Part shown: piece after piece, positions 18,586 to 28,657 of the stretch
Layout: each line of letters starts with the position of its first letter
Position numbering within the stretch: position 1 is the first letter of the stretch
Assembly (NCBI RefSeq): GCF_000631985.1
Contig: NZ_JFYN01000009.1
Location: 62,001-126,000, forward strand
Length of the DNA: 64,000 nt
Source: Pseudomonas sp. RIT288
Lineage (GTDB): Bacteria > Pseudomonadota > Gammaproteobacteria > Pseudomonadales > Pseudomonadaceae
Reading direction: 5' to 3'
Program-made: the position numbers and the translations under genes
Notes under the pieces: model-generated
Database searches by the model: none
What the model was told of the DNA's origin: nothing
Seen by the model: only the letters and a program-made list of their open reading frames with translations

Positions 18586-19980
18586 ATGAGCCGTATCGAA
18601 ACCGACAGCCTGGGCCAGATTGAAGTCCCGGACGACGCCTACTGGGGTGCTCAGACGCAACGCTCGCTGATCAACTTCGCCATTGGTCAGGAACGCATGC
18701 CGCTGCCGGTACTGCACGCCCTGGCCCTGATCAAGAAAGCCGCCGCCCGGGTCAACGACCGCAACGGCGACCTGCCCGCCGACATCGCCCGCCTGATCGA
18801 ACAAGCTGCCGACGAAGTCCTCGACGGCCAGCACGACGACCAGTTTCCGCTGGTGGTCTGGCAGACCGGCAGCGGCACCCAGAGCAACATGAACGTCAAC
18901 GAAGTGATCGCCGGTCGCGCCAACGAACTGGCCGGCAACCCGCGCGGCGGCAAGACGCCGGTGCACCCCAACGATCACGTCAACCGCTCGCAAAGCTCCA
19001 ACGACTGCTTCCCTACCGCCATGAGCATCGCCACCGCCAAAGCCGTGCAGGAGCAATTGCTGCCGGCCATTGCCGAGCTGTCCGGCGGTCTGGCCGAGTT
19101 GGCGGCACGCCACATGAAACTGGTGAAGACCGGTCGCACGCACATGATGGACGCGACGCCGATTACCTTCGGTCAGGAGTTATCGGGGTTTATAGCGCAA
19201 CTGGATTACGCCGAACGGGCGATCCGCGCCGCGCTGCCGGCGGTGTGTGAACTGGCGCAGGGCGGCACTGCCGTCGGCACCGGCCTGAATTCGCCGCACG
19301 GCTTTGGAGAAGCGATTGCTGCTGAACTCGCCGCCCTGTCCGGCCTGCCGTTCGTCACTGCGCCGAACAAGTTTGCCGCGCTGGCCGGGCATGAGCCGCT
19401 GACCAGCCTGTCCGGCGCCCTGAAGACCCTCGCCGTGGCGCTGATGAAAATCGCCAACGACCTGCGCCTGCTCGGCTCTGGCCCACGCGCAGGCTTTGCC
19501 GAAGTCAAATTGCCGGCCAATGAACCGGGCAGTTCGATCATGCCCGGCAAGGTCAACCCGACCCAGTGCGAAGCGCTGTCGATGCTGGCCTGCCAGGTGT
19601 TGGGCAACGACGTCACCATCGGCATCGCGGCGAGTCAGGGTCACCTGCAACTGAACGTGTTCAAACCGGTGATCATTCACAACCTGCTGCAATCGATCCG
19701 CTTGCTTGCCGACGGTTGCAGCAACTTCCAGCAGCACTGCATCGCCGGTCTTGAACCCGACGCCGAAGTCATGGGCAGACACCTGGAACGCGGGCTGATG
19801 CTGGTGACGGCGCTGAACCCGCACATCGGTTACGACAAGTCGGCGGAAATCGCCAAGAAGGCTTACGGCGAAGGCCTGACCTTGCGTGAGGCGGCGCTGC
19901 AGCTGGGCTATCTGACCGATGAAGAGTTCGATGCCTGGGTGCGGCCGGAGAACATGATCGAGGCTGGCGCCAAGGGCTGA
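18586..19980 (+). CDS. fumC: class II fumarate hydratase
   Basis: 464 residues, iron-independent fumarase interconverting fumarate and malate in the TCA cycle. The superfamily signature [15 protein letters not shown] is intact, with the catalytic loop serine. Two other conserved blocks are also present: [17 protein letters not shown] and [17 protein letters not shown]. The ATG at 18586 has GGAG nine bases upstream, which sets the start. Argininosuccinate lyase and aspartase share the fold, but the opening [23 protein letters not shown] is fumarase-specific. Confidence 0.95.
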   Translation: MSRIETDSLGQIEVPDDAYWGAQTQRSLINFAIGQERMPLPVLHALALIKKAAARVNDRNGDLPADIARLIEQAADEVLDGQHDDQFPLVVWQTGSGTQSNMNVNEVIAGRANELAGNPRGGKTPVHPNDHVNRSQSSNDCFPTAMSIATAKAVQEQLLPAIAELSGGLAELAARHMKLVKTGRTHMMDATPITFGQELSGFIAQLDYAERAIRAALPAVCELAQGGTAVGTGLNSPHGFGEAIAAELAALSGLPFVTAPNKFAALAGHEPLTSLSGALKTLAVALMKIANDLRLLGSGPRAGFAEVKLPANEPGSSIMPGKVNPTQCEALSMLACQVLGNDVTIGIAASQGHLQLNVFKPVIIHNLLQSIRLLADGCSNFQQHCIAGLEPDAEVMGRHLERGLMLVTALNPHIGYDKSAEIAKKAYGEGLTLREAALQLGYLTDEEFDAWVRPENMIEAGAKG

Positions 19981-20005
19981 TTACTGTAGCGCCTGAAAGT
20001 CCGTC

Positions 20006-20088
20006 TTCGCGAGCAGGCTCGCTCCCACAGTGAACCGCATTCTCATGTTGGAAAAGCGCTCAAATGTGGGAGCGAGCCTGCTCGCGAA
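20006..20088. repeat. twin REP-like palindrome, type B
   Basis: Arms TTCGCGAGCAGGCTCGCTCCCACA and complement around a 30-nt unpaired centre. It is located between the convergent ends of fumC and the DMT transporter. Confidence 0.85.
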
Positions 20089-20103
20089 TGGGAGCAGCGC
20101 GGT

Positions 20104-21063
20104 CTAACTGGCTGCAATGCGCAGGCGCCGCGCCTTCAGCCCGGCAATCAACGACGGCCCCAACGCCACCAGCGCCGAACCCAGCACCACCAGCACCGCC
20201 CCGCCATAACCCAGACCATTGATCTGCTCGGCATGCACATACTCCGGCCACACCCCGGCGGCAATCGCCACCGCGCCGAAGGTCACCAATGGCGTGATCG
20301 CCAGCGTCGCACTGACCCGCGAGGCCTCCCAGTGCGCCAGTGCTTCCGCGAAGGCGCCGTAGGCAATCAGCGTGTTCATGCAGCACGCCAGCAACAGCCA
20401 ACCTTGCAGCGGGCTCAGTTCCAGTGCTTCGAGCGGATGCACCCACGGCGTCAACAACAGCGCGCAGAACAGGTAGATCACCATCATCACCTGCAACGAA
20501 TTCCATACCGTGAGCAATTGCTTCTGGCCCAGCGCATAGAAGGTCCAGACCGTCGAGGCCAACAGCACCAGCAACACCCCGGCGGTGTAGTCCGACAATG
20601 AGGTGAGCAGTTCAGCCAGACGCTGATTGAAGAACAGCACAAAGCCGATCAGCAGCACCGCCAGGCCAATGCCCTGACCGATGCTGAAGCGCTCCTTGAA
20701 CACAAACAGGCTGGCAATCAGCAACATGATCGGCCCCATCTGCACCACCAGTTGCGCGGTGCCGGGGCTGAGCAGGTTGAGGCCCATCAGGTACAGCACG
20801 TAGTTGCCCACCAGCCCGAGCACCGCCATCAACACCAGCCAGCCGCCCCGTGGGCCGAGCACCTTGCGGCTCGGCAGCCGTCGGGTGGCCGCCAGGTAGA
20901 TGAACAGACAACCGCCGGAGACCAACAGGCGAAACCAGGTCACGGTGATCGGGTCCATCACCTGCAGCACCTGTTTGAGTTTGATCGGCAGGATGCCCCA
21001 CAAAAACGCCGTCAGCAGCGCCAGGAACAGACCGTAAACCCAGCGACCGGATGAAATGTGCAT
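20104..21063 (-). CDS. DMT superfamily transporter (EamA family)
   Basis: 319 residues with about ten hydrophobic helices arranged as two EamA repeats. The first starts at LFLALLTAFLWGILPIKLK and the second near LLVLLASTVWTFYALGQK. Inner-membrane exporter or importer of small metabolites; the substrate is not predictable. Gene order and spacing show no operon partner. Its ATG at 21063 faces a 210-bp gap shared with the small DUF6316 gene. Confidence 0.88.
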   Translation of the reverse strand: MHISSGRWVYGLFLALLTAFLWGILPIKLKQVLQVMDPITVTWFRLLVSGGCLFIYLAATRRLPSRKVLGPRGGWLVLMAVLGLVGNYVLYLMGLNLLSPGTAQLVVQMGPIMLLIASLFVFKERFSIGQGIGLAVLLIGFVLFFNQRLAELLTSLSDYTAGVLLVLLASTVWTFYALGQKQLLTVWNSLQVMMVIYLFCALLLTPWVHPLEALELSPLQGWLLLACCMNTLIAYGAFAEALAHWEASRVSATLAITPLVTFGAVAIAAGVWPEYVHAEQINGLGYGGAVLVVLGSALVALGPSLIAGLKARRLRIAAS

Positions 21064-21273
21064 GCGAACCCCAATGCCTGCTGACGAGAGCGATCATTCT
21101 AGGCCCGCCGTCAGACGCAACACAGGGACAGTTCGGGCCAGGCCGCGAATGAAACTGTGCAGGTCGCAGCATTAAATTGACACTTCGCCGTTGATCGGCT
21201 GACGAGGCGCGCCAAGTGCTTCAGGCATAAGCTCATTGGATATCTTTCAGCGCATCAACCAAGGAGACCGGTC

Positions 21274-21462
21274 ATGTCAGGACAGCGCGCCCAGGACAGT
21301 GCCCCGCGCACTCGTTTTCGCAGCAACCGGGTGTGTCGGGTCAATGGCGAACTGTTTTTCTGCACGCGGGAGAACACCCTTGAAGGGCCGTTCGACAGCG
21401 CCGAGAAGGCCGAGCAGGAAATTCAGGCGTATATCGCGCGGATGCAGGCGCAGACAGCATAA
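21274..21462 (+). CDS. small DUF6316-like protein
   Basis: 62 residues, with a clear AAGGAG seven bases before the ATG. The core RVNGELFFCTREN...GPFDSAEKAEQEI resembles the short DUF6316 family of gammaproteobacteria. Function unknown. It lacks a signal peptide and transmembrane segment and is charged at its C-terminus. A twin repeat begins directly after its stop. Confidence 0.75.
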   Translation: MSGQRAQDSAPRTRFRSNRVCRVNGELFFCTRENTLEGPFDSAEKAEQEIQAYIARMQAQTA

Positions 21463-21463
21463 A

Positions 21464-21580
21464 CCTGTGGCGAGGGAGCTTGCTCCCGCTGGGGCGCGCA
21501 GCGGCCCTCGTTTCAGGCTTTACCGGGACATTCCAGGTCTGTTCCGCAGCCCAGCGGGAGCAAGCTCCCTCGCCACAAGG
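21464..21580. repeat. twin REP-like palindrome, type A
   Basis: CCTGTGGCGAGGGAGCTTGC arm and its complement, with an inner imperfect CGCAGCG/GCTGCG pairing. It occupies nearly the whole gap between the convergent DUF6316 and thiolase genes. Confidence 0.85.
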
Positions 21581-21594
21581 ATTGTGTTGGCCCG

Positions 21595-22779
21595 TCAGCG
21601 CACCGCCTCAAACAACCCCGTCGCCCCCATCCCGCCCCCCACGCACATGGTCACGATGCCGTAACGCAGATTACGCCGTTGCAACTCACGCACCAGATGC
21701 CCGACCTGCCGCGACCCGGTCATGCCGAACGGGTGACCAATGGAAATCGAGCCGCCATTGACGTTGTATTTGTCGTTATCGATCTCCAGCCGGTCCCGGG
21801 CATACAGGCATTGCGAGGCAAACGCCTCGTTCAGCTCCCACAGATCGATATCCGCCACTTGCAGGCCCTTGGCCTTGAGCAGTTTCGGCACCGAGAACAC
21901 CGGGCCGATGCCCATCTCGTCCGGCTCGCAACCGGCGACGGTGAAGCCACGGAAAAACGCCTTCGGCTTGAGCCCCAACTGCAGGGCTTTTTCCAGGCTC
22001 ATCACCAGGGTCATTGACGCGCCGTCGGACAGCTGCGACGAGTTGCCGGCCGTCACCGAACCGTCCTCGGCAAACACCGGTTTCAGTCCGGCGAGACTTT
22101 CGTAAGTGGTGTCCGGGCGGTTGCAGTCGTCGTGATCAACGATGCCGTCGAAGATCTGCACCTCACCACTGTTTTTGTCCTCGACCCGGTATTTGACCGC
22201 CATCGGCACAATTTCATCATTGAACAGTCCGGCCGCCTGCGCCTGGGCAGTGCGCAGCTGGCTCTGCAGCGCGTAACGATCCTGCGCCTCGCGGCTGACG
22301 TCGTAACGCCGCGCAACCACTTCGGCGGTCTGGCCCATGGTGTAGTAGATGCCCGGCACCTGTTGCTTGAGCAACGGGTTGATCAGGTGATCGGTGTTGA
22401 CGCTTTTCAGGGTCAGGCTGATCGACTCGACGCCACCGGCAACAATGATGTCGCTGCAACCGGAGGCGATCTGGTTGGCGGCAATCGCAATCGCCTGCAA
22501 CCCCGACGAGCAGAAACGGTTAAGGGTCATGCCGGCCACATTCGTGCCCAGGTGCGACAGCACCGCCACGTTGCGGCCGATGTTGTAACCCTGCGCGCCC
22601 TCGTTGGAGCCGGCGCCGACAATGCAGTCCTCGACGCTGGCCGGGTCGATGTCGTTGCGCGACAACAGCGCGTTGACGCAATGGGCCGCCATGTCGTCGG
22701 GGCGGGTCTGGTTGAACTTGCCGCGAAAGGACTTGGCCAGGCCGGTCCGCACGCTGTCGACGATCACCACTTCACGCAT
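21595..22779 (-). CDS. acetyl-CoA C-acyltransferase (thiolase)
   Basis: 394 residues, homotetrameric-type thiolase. The nucleophilic Cys lies in NRFCSSGLQAIA near residue 88, the catalytic His in GGSISIGHPFGMTG, and the second Cys in CVGGGMGATGLFE. The FRGKFNQTRPDDMAAH opening suggests a degradative 3-ketoacyl-CoA thiolase and not the biosynthetic PhaA type. The ATG at 22779 is seven bases from GAGG. It stands alone, so the pathway (fatty acid, dicarboxylic or aromatic side-chain oxidation) cannot be fixed. Confidence 0.9.
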   Translation of the reverse strand: MREVVIVDSVRTGLAKSFRGKFNQTRPDDMAAHCVNALLSRNDIDPASVEDCIVGAGSNEGAQGYNIGRNVAVLSHLGTNVAGMTLNRFCSSGLQAIAIAANQIASGCSDIIVAGGVESISLTLKSVNTDHLINPLLKQQVPGIYYTMGQTAEVVARRYDVSREAQDRYALQSQLRTAQAQAAGLFNDEIVPMAVKYRVEDKNSGEVQIFDGIVDHDDCNRPDTTYESLAGLKPVFAEDGSVTAGNSSQLSDGASMTLVMSLEKALQLGLKPKAFFRGFTVAGCEPDEMGIGPVFSVPKLLKAKGLQVADIDLWELNEAFASQCLYARDRLEIDNDKYNVNGGSISIGHPFGMTGSRQVGHLVRELQRRNLRYGIVTMCVGGGMGATGLFEAVR

Positions 22780-22882
22780 GGAATACCTCAATTGTTGTTG
22801 TCGGAGGAGAGTGAACCGAGCATAAGTCCACACCGCCGCCGACCGCGACAATCATTCACCTCGCGTATGCGTGTCCATCGGC

Positions 22883-24397
22883 TCAGTCCTTGTGTTTTTT
22901 CGCGCGTTTGTCGGACTTCGCGAACGCCTCTTCGAGGGCACGGTTGATCGTGCGCAGCACCTTGACCCGGGCCCAGCGCTTGTCATTGGCCTCGACCAGC
23001 GTCCACGGCGAAATCTCGGTGCTGGTGCGGTCGACCATGTCGCCCACGGCGGCGCGGTAGGCGTCCCACTTGTCGCGGTTGCGCCAGTCGTCCTCGGTGA
23101 TCTTGAAGCGCTTGAACGGAATCTGCTCGCGGGCCTGGAAGCGTTCCATCTGCGTGTCCTTGTCGATCGCCAGCCAGAACTTGACGACGATGACCCCGGC
23201 GTCGGCGATCTGCTCTTCGAAGTCATTGATCTCGCTGTAGGCGCGCAGCCAGTCAGCCGGGCTGCAAAAGCCCTCGACCCGCTCCACCAGTACCCGGCCA
23301 TACCAGGAGCGGTCGAACACGGTGAATTTGCCCCGCGCCGGCAGATGTCGCCAGAAGCGCCACAGATACGGCTGCGCGCGCTCCTCTTCGGTCGGCGCGG
23401 CAATCGGCACGATGCTGTACTGACGCGGATCGAGCGCCGCCGCGACCCGGCGGATCGCCCCGCCCTTGCCCGCCGCATCGTTGCCTTCGAACACCGCCAC
23501 CAAGGCGTGGCGGCGCATGCGTTTATCGCGCATCAGCCCGGACAGCCGCGCCTGCTCGGTGATCAGTTGTTCTTCGTAGTCTTTCTTTTCCAGCCGCTGG
23601 TTCAGGTCGAGACTGTCGAGCAGGTTGAGTTGATCGACCGCCGTGCCCAACGGGGCGGCGTTGACCTCTTCGGTATGCACCTCTGGGCGCTTGAGCGCAT
23701 TCTGCAGGCCCTCCAGCAGGATCTTGCCGACCGCGAGACTGCGGTAGTTGGCGTCCATGCCTTCGATGATGTGCCATGGCGCGTAGTCGCGACTGGTACG
23801 GCGCAGCACGCGCTCGCCGTATTTGACGAACTTGTCGTAGGTCTGCGATTGCTGCCAGTCCAGCGGGCTGATGCGCCAGCTGTGCAAAGGGTCATCGGCC
23901 AACGCCTTGAGCCGCGCTTTCATTTGTTTCTTGGACAGGTGAAACCAGAACTTGAAGATCAGCGCGCCTTCATCGCAGAGCATCTTTTCCAGACGCTCGG
24001 CGGCGTTGATCGCCTGATCCAGGCGTGGATCCTTGAACAGTCCGTGAACCCGCCCCTGAAGCATCTGGCTGTACCAGTTACCGAAGAACACGCCCATCCG
24101 TCCCTTGGCCGGGAGCATCCGCCAGTAGCGCCAGGCCGGTGGCCGCGCCAGCTCTTCATCGGTCTGCTGATCGAAGGTGCGCACCTCGATCAGGCGCGGG
24201 TCCATCCACTCGTTGAGCAACTTGACGGTTTCGCCCTTGCCCGCGCCTTCGATGCCGTTGATCAGAATGATCACCGGAAAACGCTTCTGCTGCTGCAACT
24301 CGAACTGCGCTTCCAGCAGTGCTTCACGCAGTGCAGGCACAGCCGCGTCGTAAGTCTCTTTGTCGATGGCATGGCCGATTTCGGCGGATTCAAACAT
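22883..24397 (-). CDS. pap: polyphosphate:AMP phosphotransferase (two-domain PPK2)
   Basis: 504 residues made of two tandem PPK2 domains. The N-terminal Walker A is GIEGAGKGE near residue 48. The C-terminal one is EGNDAAGKGG near residue 310, with the lid DRSWYGRVLVERVEG. The enzyme phosphorylates AMP to ADP with polyphosphate, supporting energy recovery from polyP. The double-length architecture marks class II Pap and not single-domain PPK2 kinases. The ATG at 24397 is preceded by AAGGAG. The first domain's equivalent lid reads FFGNWYSQMLQGRVHG, a degenerate copy, so only the second half is expected to be catalytic. Confidence 0.92.
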   Translation of the reverse strand: MFESAEIGHAIDKETYDAAVPALREALLEAQFELQQQKRFPVIILINGIEGAGKGETVKLLNEWMDPRLIEVRTFDQQTDEELARPPAWRYWRMLPAKGRMGVFFGNWYSQMLQGRVHGLFKDPRLDQAINAAERLEKMLCDEGALIFKFWFHLSKKQMKARLKALADDPLHSWRISPLDWQQSQTYDKFVKYGERVLRRTSRDYAPWHIIEGMDANYRSLAVGKILLEGLQNALKRPEVHTEEVNAAPLGTAVDQLNLLDSLDLNQRLEKKDYEEQLITEQARLSGLMRDKRMRRHALVAVFEGNDAAGKGGAIRRVAAALDPRQYSIVPIAAPTEEERAQPYLWRFWRHLPARGKFTVFDRSWYGRVLVERVEGFCSPADWLRAYSEINDFEEQIADAGVIVVKFWLAIDKDTQMERFQAREQIPFKRFKITEDDWRNRDKWDAYRAAVGDMVDRTSTEISPWTLVEANDKRWARVKVLRTINRALEEAFAKSDKRAKKHKD

Positions 24398-24752
24398 GGG
24401 TACGGCTCCTTCCAGGATTCAGCAAGACTAGCGGATTCGGCATGGCGAGGGAGGAGAATTTCCCCCACAAAGTTGAGTTGAATGAATGAAACCTGTGGCG
24501 AGGGAGCTTGCTCCCGTTCGGCTGCGCAGCAGTCGCAGGACCTGCAACCACGGTCCTTCAGGACAATTTGCGGTCGCAGGTTTTGGGGCTGCTTCGCAAC
24601 CCGGCGGGAGCAAGCTCCCCCGCCACAAAGAAACCCGCCTTTCGTCTCAAATCATCGATTGTCTTCGACACTGCAAAGCCAGGCCTTGCCATGGATCAAG
24701 CACCCTCCGCACGATCAGCTAGAATGGCCGCCTTGTCGTTGCCGAGCCTGCC
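24398..24752. other. 355-bp intergenic region between pap and mnmC
   Basis: Mostly the type A repeat at 24492-24628, flanked by the divergent promoter regions of pap and mnmC. A weakly coding-like frame runs through the repeat but has no ribosome site. I see no other feature. Confidence 0.5.
24492..24628. repeat. twin REP-like palindrome, type A
   Basis: Outer arms CCTGTGGCGAGGGAGCTTGC and GCAAGCTCCCCCGCCACAAA, with inner CTGCGCAGCAG and GCTGCTTCGCA parts. It is the longest type A copy in the window and the only one lying between divergent genes. Confidence 0.85.
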
Positions 24753-26732
24753 ATGAAACCTGTATTGCCCCACGCCCAACTCGACTGGGATGACCACGGA
24801 CGTCCGCGCTCGCGGGTGTTCGATGATGTGTATTTTTCCGACCAGTCGGGGCTGGATGAAACCCGTTACGTGTTCCTCGAACAGAATCGCCTGGCCGAGC
24901 GCTTTGCCGCGTTGCCGGCACACGGGCGGCTGGTGATCGGCGAAACCGGCTTCGGCACCGGGTTGAATTTTCTCTGCGCCTGGCAGTTGTTCGAGCAGCA
25001 CGCGGTGGCCGGTGCGCGGCTGCATTTCGTCAGCGTCGAAAAATACCCGCTGAGCCCGGCAGATCTGCAACGGGCGCTGGCCTTGTGGCCGGAGCTCAAG
25101 CCGCTCGCCGATCAGCTGCTGACCCATTACGTGGCGATCCATCAGGGCTTTCAGCGGATCCTTCTCGGCAATGGCCGGGTGACGCTGACGCTGCTGATCG
25201 GCGATGCGCTGGAGCAATTGCCGCAACTCGATGCACAGATCGACGCGTGGTTTCTCGACGGTTTCGCCCCGGCGAAAAACCCCGACATGTGGACCGCTGA
25301 ACTGTTCGTCGAACTGGCTCGACTGGCCGCGCCCGGCTCGACCATCAGTACCTTCACCAGCACCGGTTGGGTGCGGCGTCTGCTCAACGCGGCCGGGTTC
25401 AAGATGAAACGCACGCCGGGCATCGGCCACAAGTGGGAGATCCTGCGCGGCGAGTTTCTCGGCTGGCCGCAGGACGTCGCGCCACCGCTGCCGGACAAAC
25501 CGTGGTTCGCCCGCCCTGCCCCGCTGACCGGTGAGCGGCGCGCGCTGGTGATCGGCGCCGGCCTGGCCGGTTGTGCGACCGCGGCCAGTCTCGCCGCGCG
25601 CGGCTGGCAAGTCAGTCTGCTGGAGCGTCACGAGGCGGTGGCGCAGGAAGCGTCGGGCAATCCGCAGGGCGTGCTGTACCTGAAGTTGTCGGCCCACGGC
25701 ACCGCGTTGTCGCAACTGATCGTCAGCGGCTTCGGCTACACCCGCCGTCTGCTGGAAACCCTGCAACGCGGTACGGACTGGGACGATTGCGGCGTGCTGC
25801 AGCTGGCTTTCAATGCCAAGGAAGCCGAGCGTCAGGCGCAACTGGCCGCGGCGTTCCCGGAAGATCTGGTGCACTGGCTCGATCAGCCGCAAGCCGAAAT
25901 CCAGGCCGGGATTGCGGTGGTCCACGGCGGGCTGTTCTACCCCGAAGGGGGCTGGGTGCATCCGCCCGCGCTGTGTCAGGCGCAAGCCGCGCAAGCGAAC
26001 ATCGAACTGCTCAAGCATCACGACGCGCTGGAACTGCGCAAGGTCGAGGGTCAGTGGCAAGCCCTCGACGGCGACCGCGTGCTCGCCAGCGCGCCGGTGG
26101 TGGTATTGGCCGGCGCGGCGGAGATCAAACGCTTTGCGCAAAGTGCCGAACTGCCGCTCAAGCGCATTCGCGGGCAGATCACGCGCCTGCCACAAACCGC
26201 CGAGAGCCAGGCGCTGCGCACCGTGGTCTGCGCCGAAGGCTATGTTGCCCCCGCACGCTTGGGCGAACATACCCTCGGCGCCAGCTTCGACTTCAACAGC
26301 GATGACCTGACGCCGACCACCGCCGAACATCTGGGCAATCTGGCGATGCTCGAAGAAATCTCCAGTGATCTGGTGGCGCGTCTGAATATCGATCGACTGC
26401 CCCCTGAAACACTGGAAGGACGCGCCGCATTCCGCTGCACCAGTCCCGACTATCTGCCGATCGTCGGCCCCCTCGCTGACCGCGAAGCCTTCGCTCAGGC
26501 CTACGCCGCGTTGAGCAAGGACGCGCGACAAGTGCCGGACATCGCCTGCCCGTGGCTCGATGGCTTGTACGTCAACAGTGGCCACGGTTCACGCGGGCTG
26601 ATCACCGCGCCGCTGTCCGGTGAGCTGCTCGCGGCATGGCTGGACAACGAGCCGCTGCCGCTGCCCCGAAGCGTCGCCGAGGCCTGCCATCCTAACCGTT
26701 TCACCTTGCGCATGTTGATTCGCGGCAAATGA
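24753..26732 (+). CDS. mnmC: bifunctional tRNA mnm5s2U34 methyltransferase / cmnm5s2U34 oxidoreductase
   Basis: 659 residues. The N-terminal methyltransferase (MnmD) carries the SAM motif GETGFGTGLNFL near residue 55 and WFLDGFAPAKNPDMW. A FAD oxidoreductase begins at residue 266 with VIGAGLAGCATAASLAARGW and ends with the NSGHGSRGLITAPLSGELLA block. Together the domains convert cmnm5s2U to nm5s2U and then mnm5s2U at wobble U34. The order and length are those of the classical fusion. The start codon has only a weak ribosome site. Confidence 0.95.
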   Translation: MKPVLPHAQLDWDDHGRPRSRVFDDVYFSDQSGLDETRYVFLEQNRLAERFAALPAHGRLVIGETGFGTGLNFLCAWQLFEQHAVAGARLHFVSVEKYPLSPADLQRALALWPELKPLADQLLTHYVAIHQGFQRILLGNGRVTLTLLIGDALEQLPQLDAQIDAWFLDGFAPAKNPDMWTAELFVELARLAAPGSTISTFTSTGWVRRLLNAAGFKMKRTPGIGHKWEILRGEFLGWPQDVAPPLPDKPWFARPAPLTGERRALVIGAGLAGCATAASLAARGWQVSLLERHEAVAQEASGNPQGVLYLKLSAHGTALSQLIVSGFGYTRRLLETLQRGTDWDDCGVLQLAFNAKEAERQAQLAAAFPEDLVHWLDQPQAEIQAGIAVVHGGLFYPEGGWVHPPALCQAQAAQANIELLKHHDALELRKVEGQWQALDGDRVLASAPVVVLAGAAEIKRFAQSAELPLKRIRGQITRLPQTAESQALRTVVCAEGYVAPARLGEHTLGASFDFNSDDLTPTTAEHLGNLAMLEEISSDLVARLNIDRLPPETLEGRAAFRCTSPDYLPIVGPLADREAFAQAYAALSKDARQVPDIACPWLDGLYVNSGHGSRGLITAPLSGELLAAWLDNEPLPLPRSVAEACHPNRFTLRMLIRGK

Positions 26733-26738
26733 AAAATC

Positions 26739-26761
26739 GCGACTGGCCGCTGGTCAGTCGC
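26739..26761 (+). terminator. hairpin after mnmC
   Basis: Stem GCGACTGGCC/GGTCAGTCGC with one G-T pair and a 3-nt loop, starting 6 bp past the stop and followed by CCCCCTCTTAT. It is a probable but T-poor terminator. Confidence 0.5.
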
Positions 26762-26881
26762 CCCCTCTTATAACTCATCGTTCTAAAACTCCCACATCTG
26801 CAGCGGGTCAGTTTCTGAGTACCGGCCATTTTGGCCAGACTTGAATCACCCCTCCCCAACGGAAAAACCGGTAAGGACTTT

Positions 26882-28654
26882 ATGTGCGGATTAGCTGGCG
26901 AGTTACGTTTTGATCATCAACCTGCAGACCTTGCAGCGGTAGAGCGAATCACCCATCACCTGGCCCCTCGCGGCCCCGACGCGTGGGGCTTCCATGCCCA
27001 AGGGCCGATTGCCCTGGGTCATCGTCGCCTGAAAATCATGGACCTGTCGGACGGCTCGGCGCAGCCGATGATCGACAGCCAACTCGGTTTGTCCCTGGCC
27101 TTCAACGGCGCGATCTACAACTTCCCGGAACTGCGCGCCGAACTCGAAGCACTCGGCTACGCCTTCTATTCCGGTGGCGACACCGAAGTGCTGCTCAAGG
27201 GCTACCACGCCTGGGGCGAAGCCCTGCTGCCGAAACTCAACGGCATGTTCGCGTTCGCCATCTGGGAGCGCGATGCCCAGCGCCTGTTCATCGCTCGCGA
27301 CCGTCTCGGCGTGAAGCCTTTGTACCTGTCGCGCACCGGCCAGCGTTTGCGCTTTGCCTCGGCCCTGCCGGCGCTGCTCAAGGGCGGCGACATCAACCCG
27401 ATCCTCGATCCGGTGGCGCTTAATCACTATCTGAATTTCCATGCGGTGGTACCGGCTCCACGCACCTTGCTCGCAGGCATCGAAAAGCTGCCGCCAGCGA
27501 CCTGGATGCGCGTCGAAGCCGATGGCCGCACCGAGCAGAAAACCTGGTGGACCCTGCCCTACGGCCCACACGACGACGAGAAAAATCTGACCCTCGAAGA
27601 CTGGCGCGACCGCGTGCTCGACAGCACCCGCGAGGCAGTGGCAATCCGTCAACGCGCGGCGGTAGATGTCGGCGTGCTGCTTTCCGGCGGTGTCGATTCA
27701 AGCATGCTCGTTGGCCTGCTGCGTGAAGTCGGCGTGGAAAACCTGTCGACCTTTTCCATCGGTTTCCAGGATGCCGGCGGTGAGCGCGGTGACGAATTCC
27801 AGTATTCCGATCTGATCGCCAAACACTACGGCACTCAGCATCATCAATTGCGCATCGACGAAAAAGAGATCATCGAGCAACTGCCCGCTGCGTTCCGCGC
27901 GATGAGCGAGCCGATGGTCAGCCACGACTGCATCGCCTTCTATCTGCTGTCCCGCGAAGTGGCCAAGCACTGCAAAGTGGTGCAGAGCGGCCAAGGCGCC
28001 GACGAGCTGTTTGCCGGTTACCACTGGTACCCGCAAGTCGACGGTGCGGCCGATCCATACGCGGCCTACCGCGCGGCGTTTTTCGACCGCAGCTATGACG
28101 ACTACGCCGCCACCGTGCAACCGAAATGGTTGACCGCGAATGACGCGGCCGGCGACTTCGTCAAGGAACACTTCGCCCAACCCGGCGCCGATGCCGCAGT
28201 CGATAAAGCCTTGCGTCTGGACAGCACGGTGATGCTGGTGGATGACCCGGTCAAACGTGTCGACAACATGACCATGGCCTGGGGGCTGGAGGCGCGCACG
28301 CCGTTCCTCGACTATCGACTGGTGGAACTGTCGGCGCGGATTCCCGGCCAGTTCAAGCTGCCCGATGGCGGCAAACAGGTGTTGAAAGAAGCCGCGCGCC
28401 TGGTGATTCCGAGCGAGGTGATCGACCGCAAGAAGGGCTATTTCCCGGTACCGGGCCTCAAGCACTTGCAAGGCGACACCCTGAACTGGGTGCGTGAACT
28501 GCTGCTGGATCCGAGCCAGGATCGTGGCCTGTTCAACCCGGCCATGCTCGACAAACTGCTGACTGATCCGCAAGGCCAACTGACGCCATTGCGCGGCTCG
28601 AAACTGTGGCAACTGGCGGCCCTGAACCTGTGGCTCAGTGAACAAGGAATCTGA
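26882..28654 (+). CDS. N-acetylglutaminylglutamine amidotransferase
   Basis: 590 residues, asparagine-synthetase-like. The N-terminal Ntn glutaminase domain starts with Cys2 (MCGLAGELRF), which fixes the ATG at 26882. The synthetase PP-loop SGGVDSSML is at residue 268. Linked to the next two genes, this is the enzyme that amidates N-acetylglutaminylglutamine to the osmolyte NAGGN. Canonical AsnB is shorter and occurs alone, so the partner genes decide the assignment. The preceding 149 bp would hold an osmotically controlled promoter, which I cannot define. Confidence 0.92.
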   Translation: MCGLAGELRFDHQPADLAAVERITHHLAPRGPDAWGFHAQGPIALGHRRLKIMDLSDGSAQPMIDSQLGLSLAFNGAIYNFPELRAELEALGYAFYSGGDTEVLLKGYHAWGEALLPKLNGMFAFAIWERDAQRLFIARDRLGVKPLYLSRTGQRLRFASALPALLKGGDINPILDPVALNHYLNFHAVVPAPRTLLAGIEKLPPATWMRVEADGRTEQKTWWTLPYGPHDDEKNLTLEDWRDRVLDSTREAVAIRQRAAVDVGVLLSGGVDSSMLVGLLREVGVENLSTFSIGFQDAGGERGDEFQYSDLIAKHYGTQHHQLRIDEKEIIEQLPAAFRAMSEPMVSHDCIAFYLLSREVAKHCKVVQSGQGADELFAGYHWYPQVDGAADPYAAYRAAFFDRSYDDYAATVQPKWLTANDAAGDFVKEHFAQPGADAAVDKALRLDSTVMLVDDPVKRVDNMTMAWGLEARTPFLDYRLVELSARIPGQFKLPDGGKQVLKEAARLVIPSEVIDRKKGYFPVPGLKHLQGDTLNWVRELLLDPSQDRGLFNPAMLDKLLTDPQGQLTPLRGSKLWQLAALNLWLSEQGI

Positions 28655-28657
28655 TTG

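Noticed and set aside
24696..26585. Open frame antisense to mnmC
   Set aside because: MnmC motifs on the plus strand are complete and the antisense product has no domain.
26905..26925. TTGATCATCAA as an Anr/Fnr box
   Set aside because: It lacks the four-base spacer of the Anr consensus and lies within the amidotransferase coding sequence.
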